Source: Casp-actino8 sp032118015 (GTDB lineage: Bacteria; Actinomycetota; Acidimicrobiia; Acidimicrobiales; Ilumatobacteraceae). Taken from it: 7,429 bases of DNA. The translations under genes were made by a program, and so were the position numbers. Numbering within the stretch: position 1 is the stretch's first letter; each line of letters opens with the position of its first letter. Location: assembly GCA_032118015.1 (NCBI GenBank), contig JAULYE010000090.1, positions 1 through 7,429 of the forward strand. The letters are read 5' to 3'. A model generated the notes under the pieces. The model searched no databases, was not told where the DNA came from, and saw only the letters and a list, made by a program, of their open reading frames with translations. Shown in pieces: positions 1 to 5,915 of the stretch.

Positions 1-647
1 AAATCGATACGTCGACCGAGAAAACTCACTCGGCCAGATCTTCCCTGGTCATCGCGAGCCGACGTGATGAAGCAGACGTCCTGGCTGTCGGGTTTGGACG
101 CAGTACGCAAACCCAAGTTCTGCGCATAGGCGCGCACCTCGGCCTTGGTCATGTCGCCGACAGGAAAAATGGTTCGCCCGAGGTGCTCCTGATCGAGCAT
201 GTGCACCACATAGCTCTGGTCCTTGTCACCATCTCGACCGCGGGCTAGGCGACGGATCCCCCCGTCTTCGACGATGCGTGCATGATGCCCCGTGGCAATC
301 GCATCGAACCCCAAGACGACAGCCCGCTCGTGCAACCGGTCGAACTTCACATGGCGGTTGCACTCGATGCACGGGTTCGGCGTGATGCCTCGCACATGAT
401 CGTCGACATAGGGTTCGACCACCGAACGATGGAAGTCATCAGTGAAATTGAAGACGATGTGATCGATGTCCAACTGCTGGGCAACGCGACGAGCGTCATC
501 GACATCGCTGACACTGCAGCATCCGGTGTCACTCTCTCCACCCCACAGACGCAAGGTGACTCCGACGACATCATGGCCTTGCTTTCGAAGCAAGGCCGCT
601 GCGACCGATGAGTCGACACCTCCCGACATCGCGACAAGGATCTTCAC
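1..647 (-). CDS. mnmA: tRNA 2-thiouridine(34) synthase MnmA (partial, C-terminus beyond left edge)
   Basis: MnmA adenylates U34 of tRNA-Lys, -Glu and -Gln and replaces the C2 oxygen with sulfur from a protein persulfide. About 215 of the usual roughly 360 residues are in the window. The PP-loop ATP-binding motif SGGVDSS is at residues 8-14. The first catalytic cysteine is in TPNPCIECN (C96 aligns with E. coli C102), the tRNA-binding DKDQSY is at 141-146, and the second catalytic cysteine is C192 in SQDVCFI. The frame stays open to position 1, so the tRNA-binding and beta-barrel C-terminal part is missing only because the window ends. The start is GTG at 647, giving VKILVAMSGG. It overlaps the stop of the upstream cysteine desulfurase as GTGA, which suggests translational coupling with its sulfur donor. 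C93, three residues before the catalytic C96, forms a CxxC that E. coli lacks (it has Asp there). Identification is near certain. Confidence 0.96.
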   Translation of the reverse strand, partial: MKILVAMSGGVDSSVAAALLRKQGHDVVGVTLRLWGGESDTGCCSVSDVDDARRVAQQLDIDHIVFNFTDDFHRSVVEPYVDDHVRGITPNPCIECNRHVKFDRLHERAVVLGFDAIATGHHARIVEDGGIRRLARGRDGDKDQSYVVHMLDQEHLGRTIFPVGDMTKAEVRAYAQNLGLRTASKPDSQDVCFITSARDDQGRSGRVSFLGRRID

Positions 648-1843
648 GACACAGACCTGACCGTTGGCGAGTGACCCCGAAGTCGCTCGATCGCAGTGGA
701 GATGGCATCGGCCGCCCGGTCGACATCGTCCTGCGTCGATGTGTGTCCGAGGCTCAAGCGAAGCGCACCCATGGCCAGAGTGCGCTCGACGCCCATTGCT
801 GCCAGAACGTGCGAGGACTCCATTGCGCCACTTGCACAGGCAGATGCTGCCGAAGCGCAGATCCCTGCCTCGTCGAGCAAATACAGCAGTGCTTCACTCT
901 CGATTCCCCGGAAACATATGTGCACCACTCCAGGAACAACCGATGTCTGATCGACGGTCAGGTGCGCTTCGTCGATATCGGTGAGTGCCGCAACCAAACG
1001 ATCTCGCAGTCCACATACGCGCACGACGTCGGCCGGTCGATCCTCATCGGTGAGACGCAGTGCCTCAGCAGCCGCCACGATCCCAGGAAGATTGTGGGTT
1101 CCGCTCCGCCGATCGCGCTCTTGTCCTCCGCCGAGAATCATGGGCTCGATCGTGACACCATCACGGATGACGAGAATGCCCACACCTTTTGGGCCACCGA
1201 ACTTGTGAGCGCTGAGCGCCATTGTGTCGACATGAGGCCACAGTTCGCGCAGGTCCAGCCAACACACAGCTTGGACGGCATCGGTGTGCAAGACGGCATC
1301 GGGCGCCGATCGGCGTACGACGCGTGCAACAGCGGCAAGGTCGGTGATCGAGCCGACCTCGTTGTTCACCGCCATCACTGCGACACTGGAGACGGTCTCA
1401 GATGCCGCCGAAGACGTCTCGAGTGCATCTCCGAGCGCAACCAGGTCGACGACACCGCTCGTATCGACAGATACGACACGACCTCCCAGATGTTCCACAC
1501 AATGCAAAACGGCATGGTGTTCAGACGCAGGGCACACTGAGATCCCACCACGACGCCGAACGACGCCGGTGATTGCTGCATTGTCGCTCTCGGATCCACA
1601 ACCAGTGAACACGACCTCCCCCGGCTTGCACCCGATCACCCCAGAAACCGCTTCACGGGCCTCATCCAGGGCGCGACGCGCCAGTCGGGCGAACCTGTGG
1701 GATCCAGATGGATTCGCGAACCGATCGGACAGGAACGGAAGCATCGCTTCCACCGCCTCAGGGCGCATCGGAGTCGTTGCGGCATGATCCAGATACACGA
1801 ACTCGTTCGACGTCTGCTCATTCGACTCGGACCGCAACACCAC
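644..1843 (-). CDS. Cysteine desulfurase, group I (IscS/NifS-like), PLP-dependent
   Basis: Removes sulfur from L-cysteine, giving alanine and an enzyme-bound persulfide; the likely recipient here is MnmA, encoded next. Numbering is from the GTG at 1843 (399 aa, normal family length is 380-400). The N-terminal YLDHAATTP motif is at 17-25, the SEHHAVL histidine near 109, VNNEVG near 159-164, HTDAVQA with the PLP-contacting Asp near 188, and the Schiff-base lysine K214 in SAHKFGGPKG. The catalytic C336 is in the SACASG loop followed by MESSHVL, which is the group I pattern and not SufS. The open frame continues upstream to an ATG at 1963, but those 40 residues are Arg-rich and match no family region. 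GTG 1843 or GTG 1840 just behind a -10-like TACTCT is therefore preferred; the exact start is uncertain. The gene ends in a 4-nt overlap with mnmA. It could also serve Fe-S assembly; the neighbour favours tRNA thiolation. Confidence 0.94.
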   Translation of the reverse strand: MVLRSESNEQTSNEFVYLDHAATTPMRPEAVEAMLPFLSDRFANPSGSHRFARLARRALDEAREAVSGVIGCKPGEVVFTGCGSESDNAAITGVVRRRGGISVCPASEHHAVLHCVEHLGGRVVSVDTSGVVDLVALGDALETSSAASETVSSVAVMAVNNEVGSITDLAAVARVVRRSAPDAVLHTDAVQAVCWLDLRELWPHVDTMALSAHKFGGPKGVGILVIRDGVTIEPMILGGGQERDRRSGTHNLPGIVAAAEALRLTDEDRPADVVRVCGLRDRLVAALTDIDEAHLTVDQTSVVPGVVHICFRGIESEALLYLLDEAGICASAASACASGAMESSHVLAAMGVERTLAMGALRLSLGHTSTQDDVDRAADAISTAIERLRGHSPTVRSVS

Positions 1844-1849
1844 GGGATC

Positions 1850-1855
1850 AGAGTA
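1850..1855 (-). promoter_or_regulatory. Probable -10 box (TACTCT) of the desulfurase-mnmA operon
   Basis: On the minus strand TACTCT matches the actinobacterial TANNNT consensus and lies 6 nt before GTG 1843 (9 nt before GTG 1840). There is no Shine-Dalgarno sequence between, which suggests a leaderless or nearly leaderless transcript. No clear -35 hexamer is visible. The 118-bp divergent region 1844-1961 also has TACCGT on the plus strand at 1854-1859, overlapping the same GTAC. That could drive the methyltransferase with a leader of about 95 nt, but this second call is weak. Nothing else was recognised in the gap. Confidence 0.45.
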
Positions 1856-1961
1856 CCGTTCGTCGTGTGCAGAATTGCCTGAGGTTCCGCCCCGCACCGG
1901 CGATGAACGACCGCTACAGCGCCACGCATTTCTTCTTCGACCCCGATGGACGATTGGTTCC

Positions 1962-2735
1962 ATGAAGGGCTACGAACCCACGTCGTACGGCGATGCCTTC
2001 GCCGATGTCTACGACGAGTGGTACGGCGACGTCAGCGACATCGAATCCACGATCACCACGCTGCGCTCACTCGCAGGAGACGGTCCCTATCTCGAACTAG
2101 GAGTCGGAACCGGGAGGATCGCTCTCGCACTTGCAGCGACGGGAGCCCAGGTCACAGGTATCGATTCGAGTGCTGCGATGCTCGAGCGACTGCACCACAA
2201 GATGACCAATGACGAGGACATCGGATCTGGAAACGTCGGACCTGTCACAGCTGTTCACGGCGATATGGTCGCTGACCTCCCTGACGGTCCTTTCGCCGGC
2301 ATTTTCGTGGCCTACAACACCTTCTTCAGCATCGGGTCCGCTGAACTCCAGAACCGCCTGTTCGCTGAGGTGGCTCCCCGCCTTGGCCCATCAGGAGTCT
2401 TCGTCATCGAGGCCGCTGTTCCCGATCCAGACCGACCAGCAGGGAACACGGTCGGTGTTCGATCTCTCACAGTGGACCGCGTCGTTCTGTCCGTCGACGT
2501 CCATGACCCCACTTCGCAGACAGTCGAAGGGCAATTCGTCGAGATCACCGAGGAATCCGGTGTTCGGCTCCGACCTTGGCACATCCGCTACTGCACCACC
2601 CTCGAACTCGATGCGATGGCCAGGTCTGCTGGGCTGGTGCTGACATGGCGATGGGAGAACATGCAGCGTGCGCCATTCACCAGCGATTCGGCCAGCCATG
2701 TATCGGTCTACTCTCTCGCTCCGTCTCCATCATGA
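1962..2735 (+). CDS. Class I SAM-dependent methyltransferase
   Basis: A 257-residue protein with a Rossmann-type SAM-binding domain. Motif I LELGVGTGRIALAL begins at residue 44, and the acidic loop at the end of strand beta-2 is GIDSSAAMLERL from 66. A later FAGIFVAYNTFF segment (roughly 106-117) matches the motif IV region. The N-terminal YGDAFADVYDEWYGD is typical of small-molecule or unassigned methyltransferases of the Methyltransf_25/11 type. The C-terminal half is a beta-rich substrate cap (RSLTVDRVVLSVDVHD, then RPWHIRYCTTLELDAMARSAGL). The substrate cannot be told from the sequence. ATG 1962 is chosen because family-like sequence starts there; the open frame extends 29 codons further upstream into atypical sequence. 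Only a weak GGA lies 11 nt before this ATG. The gene is divergent from the cysteine desulfurase and 73 nt upstream of galT, which has its own promoter-like box. Confidence 0.9.
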   Translation: MKGYEPTSYGDAFADVYDEWYGDVSDIESTITTLRSLAGDGPYLELGVGTGRIALALAATGAQVTGIDSSAAMLERLHHKMTNDEDIGSGNVGPVTAVHGDMVADLPDGPFAGIFVAYNTFFSIGSAELQNRLFAEVAPRLGPSGVFVIEAAVPDPDRPAGNTVGVRSLTVDRVVLSVDVHDPTSQTVEGQFVEITEESGVRLRPWHIRYCTTLELDAMARSAGLVLTWRWENMQRAPFTSDSASHVSVYSLAPSPS

Positions 2736-2793
2736 TCAGCCGTGCTGCCACAAGTTGGGCTCACCATGAAGGAAAAACCACCCTGGCATCTCC

Positions 2794-2799
2794 TATCCT
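2794..2799 (+). promoter_or_regulatory. Probable -10 box (TATCCT) of galT
   Basis: TATCCT fits TANNNT and is followed by 9 nt (GAACTCATC) before GTG 2809, with no Shine-Dalgarno sequence. That implies a leader of only 0-3 nt. The arrangement nearly duplicates the one before dps (4339-4356). No convincing -35 element is seen. The rest of the gap after the methyltransferase (2736-2793) shows no clear terminator. Confidence 0.5.
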
Positions 2800-2808
2800 G
2801 AACTCATC

Positions 2809-3801
2809 GTGAGCCAACTACGTCTCAATCCCCTCACCGGCAGATGGGTGACCATCGTGGCCGAACGGGCCATGCGCCCCACCGATTTTGCTTCACGCAC
2901 TCCGACTGTCGAATCAGGGCCGTCCCGACCATGCCCGTTCTGTCCAGGCAATGAAGATTCATCCCTGCCCGCGCTCGAGTCCGTCGGACCCGATGACAAC
3001 TGGCGGATGCGCGTGATCCCCAATCTCTTCCCCGCCTTCGACGGCCAGGACTCTCTCGCAGTGCGCAACCTCGGGCCGGTCCATGTGATGGCCGAAGCCA
3101 GTGGCACACATGAGGTGTTCGTCTTCACCCCGAGCCACGTCGATCGCATCGACTCGTTCACAGACGAAGCTTGCGCCGACATGATGACAGTGCTCAGGAA
3201 TCGCCTTGTCGAGCATGCAGCGACGGACAACATTCGCTACACCCAGGCCATCGTCAATCACGGTCGCGAGGCTGGCGCGTCTTTGTCCCATCCGCATGGC
3301 CAACTCCTTGGGTTGCCGTTCGTTCCTGGTGAAATCCTCGACGAAGAACGCGCATTCGTCCGTTTCGAGGGTGGCTGCATTTTGTGCGCCACGGTCGAAG
3401 CCGAACTTGTCTCAGGTGAACGCGTTGTCTTCGCCAACGATCAGGCTGTAGTCGTGTGTCCGTGGTGGAGCGGATCACCCTATGAAATGCTGATCATTCC
3501 ACGCTCCCATGACATGCACCTGCCGGACTCGAGCGATGACATGCTCGCCGGGGTTGGTCGAGCCATCCGCGATGCACTCGTACACCTCAATCAGTTGTTC
3601 GAGGACGTTGCGTTCAATCTCGTGTTCCACACAGCTCCGCACCACCACAATGGGTCGTTCCACTGGCACATCCACTTGTTTCCCAAGTTGACGACGGTGG
3701 CCGGTTTCGAACGGGGAACTGGCGTGATGATCAACATCGTCCCTCCGGAACAAGCCGCCGGCGAATTACGTCGCGTCTTCGCATCTCGTTCGTCGTCCTG
3801 A
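2809..3801 (+). CDS. galT: Galactose-1-phosphate uridylyltransferase (GalT, HIT superfamily)
   Basis: Leloir-pathway enzyme exchanging UMP between UDP-glucose and galactose-1-phosphate through a uridylylated histidine. The 330-aa protein has the N-terminal LRLNPLTGRWV signature (4-14). A zinc site is formed by C42 and C45 (PCPFCPGNE), H110 (FTPSH) and H161. The active-site HPHGQ is at 161-165 with nucleophile H163, and the C-terminal-domain FHWHIHLFP is at 284-292. The C-terminal GTGVMINIVPPEQAA is typical of the roughly 330-residue bacterial/archaeal GalT type. A second cysteine pair, C190 and C193 (GGCILC), begins the C-terminal half. The start is GTG with no Shine-Dalgarno but a -10-like box just upstream. 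No galK or galE lies nearby, so a related nucleotidyltransferase or phosphorylase specificity (for example ADP-glucose phosphorylase-like) cannot be excluded. An SRPBCC gene follows after 18 nt, probably in the same transcript. Confidence 0.9.
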   Translation: MSQLRLNPLTGRWVTIVAERAMRPTDFASRTPTVESGPSRPCPFCPGNEDSSLPALESVGPDDNWRMRVIPNLFPAFDGQDSLAVRNLGPVHVMAEASGTHEVFVFTPSHVDRIDSFTDEACADMMTVLRNRLVEHAATDNIRYTQAIVNHGREAGASLSHPHGQLLGLPFVPGEILDEERAFVRFEGGCILCATVEAELVSGERVVFANDQAVVVCPWWSGSPYEMLIIPRSHDMHLPDSSDDMLAGVGRAIRDALVHLNQLFEDVAFNLVFHTAPHHHNGSFHWHIHLFPKLTTVAGFERGTGVMINIVPPEQAAGELRRVFASRSSS

Positions 3802-3807
3802 TCCTCC

Positions 3808-3813
3808 AAGGAG
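3808..3813 (+). promoter_or_regulatory. Shine-Dalgarno AAGGAG for the SRPBCC gene
   Basis: A strong AAGGAG lies 6 nt before ATG 3820 and fixes that start. It sits in the 18-nt gap after the galT stop, which supports co-transcription. It contrasts with the Shine-Dalgarno-less starts of galT and dps. Confidence 0.8.
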
Positions 3814-3819
3814 TCCACC

Positions 3820-4269
3820 ATGAGCCGTATCACCGTATCCATCGATCTCGATGCTGCCCCGAGTCGTGTATGGGCTGTGGTCGAACCCGTCGAACGGCAC
3901 GTGGACTGGATGGCTGATGCTGTTGCGATTCGTTTCCATACCGACCAGACGCGAGGTGTGGGCACGACGTTCGCCTGCGACACCAAGGTGGGGCCGATTC
4001 GACTCACCGACCAGATGGAGATCACCGAGTGGATCCCTGGCGAAGCGATGGGTGTGAAGCACACCGGCATGGTCACAGGTACGGGCATCTTCACTTTGGC
4101 TCCGCTCGATGACGGCAAGCGAACACGCTTCACGTGGAGCGAAGAATTGACATTCCCCTGGTGGCTCGGCGGCCCCATTGGAGAAATCATCGGCGGCAAC
4201 CTGGTGATGAAGGCCATATGGCGGCGCAACCTGAAGAGTCTGAAACGCCTCGTCGATTCGACCAGCTGA
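3820..4269 (+). CDS. SRPBCC-fold (START/polyketide cyclase-like) protein
   Basis: A 149-residue protein with the helix-grip pattern of the SRPBCC / Polyketide_cyc2-type family. It opens with a beta strand and VWAVVEPVERHVDW (ITVSIDLDAAPSRVWAVV, 4-21). Strands follow in the TFACDTKVGPIRLTDQMEITEWIPG region (50-74), FTLAPLDDGKRTRFTWSEEL (91-110) and a hydrophobic loop FPWWLGG (112-118). A C-terminal amphipathic helix (124-145) ends KAIWRRNLKSLKRLV. No signal peptide or catalytic motif is visible. Such proteins bind lipids or other hydrophobic ligands, and the ligand here is unknown. The gene is 18 nt downstream of galT with a good ribosome-binding site and is probably co-transcribed, but no functional link to galactose metabolism is evident. 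The fold call is good; the function is unassigned. Confidence 0.85.
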   Translation: MSRITVSIDLDAAPSRVWAVVEPVERHVDWMADAVAIRFHTDQTRGVGTTFACDTKVGPIRLTDQMEITEWIPGEAMGVKHTGMVTGTGIFTLAPLDDGKRTRFTWSEELTFPWWLGGPIGEIIGGNLVMKAIWRRNLKSLKRLVDSTS

Positions 4270-4338
4270 ATCTTTTCCTCAGATCGGCTCCGGTGACCCA
4301 CGGCACCTCCTCGGCAGAGGAATACATGTGACCACGGC

Positions 4339-4344
4339 TATGTT
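4339..4344 (+). promoter_or_regulatory. Probable -10 box (TATGTT) of dps
   Basis: TATGTT fits TANNNT and is followed by 9 nt (GAAGTCATC) before ATG 4354, with no Shine-Dalgarno sequence. This suggests a leader of 0-3 nt. The spacing and most bases match the galT box. The remaining gap after the SRPBCC gene (4270-4338) has only weak 4-bp dyads and no clear terminator or -35 element. Confidence 0.5.
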
Positions 4345-4353
4345 GAAGTCATC

Positions 4354-4857
4354 ATGGCTACTTCAACGACCTCTGCGTCCACCGGACCCGTCGACCTCGG
4401 GATCTCTTCTGAAGCTCGAGAGGCGATCACCCAAGGGCTTTCGCACCTTCTCGCGGACACGTACACGCTGTATCTGAAGACACACAACTACCACTGGAAC
4501 GTCACCGGTCCGATGTTCCAGACGCTCCACCTGATGTTCGAGACGCAATACAACGAGCTTGCTCTGGCAGTCGACCTGATCGCTGAGCGGATCCGTGCGC
4601 TCGGAGTCAAGGCTCCCGGGACCTACTCGGAATTCGCAGCGCTCACGAGGATTTCAGAGGGACCCAAATCACCAACTGCACGCGAAATGATCGGCGAGCT
4701 CGTCATTGGTCAAGAGACGGTGGTTCGCACAGCCCGCGAAATCTTCCCTGTCGTGGCCGATGCACACGATGAGCCGACCGCTGATCTCCTCACGCAACGC
4801 ATGCAGATCCATGAGAAAACTGCGTGGATGTTGCGCAGTCTTCTCGAAGAAGACTGA
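4354..4857 (+). CDS. dps: Dps family DNA-binding ferritin-like protein
   Basis: A 167-residue Dps/MrgA-type miniferritin. The family forms 12-mers that oxidise Fe(II) with peroxide and store ferric iron, protecting DNA. All inter-subunit ferroxidase ligands are present at canonical spacing: H47 (in HNYHWNV), H59 (12 residues later), D74 (27 later) and E78 (31 later), the last two in AVDLIAERIRALG. The four-helix bundle runs from about 20 to 165. The N-terminal tail MATSTTSASTG is short and Ser/Thr-rich and lacks the lysines that E. coli Dps uses to bind DNA. The C-terminus (LLEED) is acidic, so direct DNA binding is doubtful and the protein may act mainly in iron and peroxide handling. The gene is preceded by its own leaderless-type promoter. 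It converges on azlD with 3 nt between stop codons. No OxyR, Fur or DtxR box could be recognised by eye. Confidence 0.96.
   Translation: MATSTTSASTGPVDLGISSEAREAITQGLSHLLADTYTLYLKTHNYHWNVTGPMFQTLHLMFETQYNELALAVDLIAERIRALGVKAPGTYSEFAALTRISEGPKSPTAREMIGELVIGQETVVRTAREIFPVVADAHDEPTADLLTQRMQIHEKTAWMLRSLLEED
4836..4856. terminator. Perfect 9-bp hairpin at the dps/azlD convergent junction
   Basis: The arm CAGTCTTCT (4836-4844), loop CGA and arm AGAAGACTG (4848-4856) form a perfect 9-bp stem with a 3-nt loop. It ends inside the dps stop codon and begins 4 nt past the azlD stop on the other strand. No T-tract follows on either strand, so it is not a classical intrinsic terminator. A U-tract-less bidirectional terminator or an mRNA 3'-end stabiliser is possible. 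The hairpin encodes the last residues of Dps, so part of the symmetry could be codon chance. Confidence 0.5.
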
Positions 4858-4860
4858 ACT

Positions 4861-5163
4861 TCACGAGATCTGACGCACAAGAGCGGTCATTGCTGCCCCC
4901 ACCACGATCACCACGATCAACGGTGCTCGGCGCCATGCCGCGAAGATCGCAACTGCGATGCCTGCAGCGCGTGCGTCGATCACGATCTCTTGCCCACTGG
5001 TCAGCGTGTCCTTGATGATCAGCGCGCTGATGACCGCAGCAGGAATCAGTGCCAGACATCGCTCGAAACGGAGCGGAAGTGTCCGTGAACCGATGATCAC
5101 GAGTCCAGTGAATTTGAAAGCGTAGGCGCCGAAAGCGAGTAGAAGAATCAATGTCCACGTCAT
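4861..5163 (-). CDS. azlD: AzlD family small subunit of branched-chain amino acid exporter
   Basis: A 100-residue integral membrane protein of the AzlD family, the small partner of AzlC in exporters of branched-chain amino acids and their analogues (BrnFE-like). Hydrophobic segments lie at about 3-23, 36-51, 66-77 and 82-96. The typical LPLRFERCLALIPAAVISALI stretch sits at 29-49 and the basic RRAPLIVVIVVGA at 78-90. ATG 5163 is chosen because it overlaps the azlC stop as ATGA and has a strong AGGAGG 7 nt upstream. A frame extending 42 codons further upstream is only antisense-free overlap with azlC and was not used. The gene is last in the meaB-side operon, its stop lying 3 nt from that of dps. 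Confidence 0.92.
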   Translation of the reverse strand: MTWTLILLLAFGAYAFKFTGLVIIGSRTLPLRFERCLALIPAAVISALIIKDTLTSGQEIVIDARAAGIAVAIFAAWRRAPLIVVIVVGAAMTALVRQIS

Positions 5164-5915
5164 CGTCCCGCCTCCTCTCGCAAGCGGGCAACCGATGCGT
5201 CGTCCGGTGAACGCAGACCGACCAGCACCCCGATGACCGACAACAGAATCGGTACACCCACTGGTGTCACTGGCACAGCGATCAGACACACTGCAGCTCC
5301 GACCACTGCTGCGATTCGTGCCTCAGTCTTCGACAGGATCGGCCAGATCATGGCCACGAATCCTGCAGGAAATGCGACATCGAGTCCAAAGGTCGTCGGG
5401 TCGATCGCTGAACCTGCAAGAGCCCCGATCAACGTTCCCAGATTCCAGCATGCGTACAGCGCACCGCCTGTCAGCCAGAAAGCGATCTGCTGCTCGCGGC
5501 GAGTCGGCTGGGCAATTGCCATTGCTGTCGTCTCATCGATCGTCAACTGCGCCGCTACAAGCTTGCGGCCCCATCCACCGTCGAGTCGCCTCGACATCGC
5601 CATACCGTAGACACCGTTGCGTGCGGCGAGCAGCAAAGCTCCACCGAGTGCCGAGCCGATCGATCCACCGGCTCCGATCACACTGACTGCCGAGAACTGC
5701 GAAGCACCTGTGAAGACGACCAGCGAAATCACACACGTTTGAGCGACACTCGCACCGGCGGCAACGGATCCGACACCGAAGGAGACTCCGAACACACCGA
5801 CCGCCGCACTCAAGGTGAGACAAGCAACGATCATCGGCCGGAGTGACTCGTCTCGCCACCATCGATCGATCTGTGACGATTCAGAACCCTGTGATGCAGA
5901 ACTCATGGACGTCAT
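5160..5915 (-). CDS. azlC: AzlC family large subunit of branched-chain amino acid exporter
   Basis: A 251-residue multi-pass membrane protein of the AzlC/BrnF family, which exports leucine, isoleucine, valine and similar compounds together with AzlD. Family motifs appear in order: FGVSFGVGSVAAG (42-54), GASQF (70-74), AARNGVYG (97-104), DETTAMA (127-133), WLTGGALYACWNLGTLIG (147-164) and GLDVAFPAGFVAMIWP (177-192). A paired C-terminal membrane segment lies at about 201-234, and the tail is charged and cytoplasmic. The N-terminus (about 25 residues) is polar and has no signal peptide. The start ATG 5915 overlaps the upstream hydratase stop as ATGA. A second ATG three codons later (5906) is possible, and the upstream GAGGG is not ideally placed for either. 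Co-expression with azlD is very likely. Confidence 0.95.
   Translation of the reverse strand: MTSMSSASQGSESSQIDRWWRDESLRPMIVACLTLSAAVGVFGVSFGVGSVAAGASVAQTCVISLVVFTGASQFSAVSVIGAGGSIGSALGGALLLAARNGVYGMAMSRRLDGGWGRKLVAAQLTIDETTAMAIAQPTRREQQIAFWLTGGALYACWNLGTLIGALAGSAIDPTTFGLDVAFPAGFVAMIWPILSKTEARIAAVVGAAVCLIAVPVTPVGVPILLSVIGVLVGLRSPDDASVARLREEAGR
5171..5176 (-). promoter_or_regulatory. Shine-Dalgarno AGGAGG for azlD
   Basis: On the minus strand AGGAGG lies 7 nt before ATG 5163, inside the end of azlC. This fixes the azlD start and indicates translation from a shared mRNA. Confidence 0.8.

Noticed and set aside
347..637. A 96-codon minus-strand frame beginning MSRCREVS that looked like a frameshifted MnmA
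   Set aside because: Careful reading of the strand shows an intact mnmA frame from GTG 647 to the window edge; the 96-codon frame is only its +1 shadow.
608..1540. A 310-codon plus-strand open frame antisense to the cysteine desulfurase
   Set aside because: It lies fully inside a strongly supported gene on the other strand, has no family-like sequence, and is His/Arg/Cys-rich as expected of a shadow frame in high-GC DNA.
1844..1963. N-terminal extension of the cysteine desulfurase to ATG 1963, whose start would overlap the methyltransferase ATG in a CATG
   Set aside because: The 40 extra residues are Arg-rich and lie outside the family's normal N-terminus; GTG 1843 or 1840 behind a TANNNT box fits better.
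3591..4301. A 236-codon minus-strand frame across the galT end and the SRPBCC gene
   Set aside because: It is antisense to two good genes and has no recognisable domain.
4270..4338. Possible terminator between the SRPBCC gene and dps
   Set aside because: Only 4-bp dyads (GGTG/CACC, CCTC/GAGG) without a T-tract are present.
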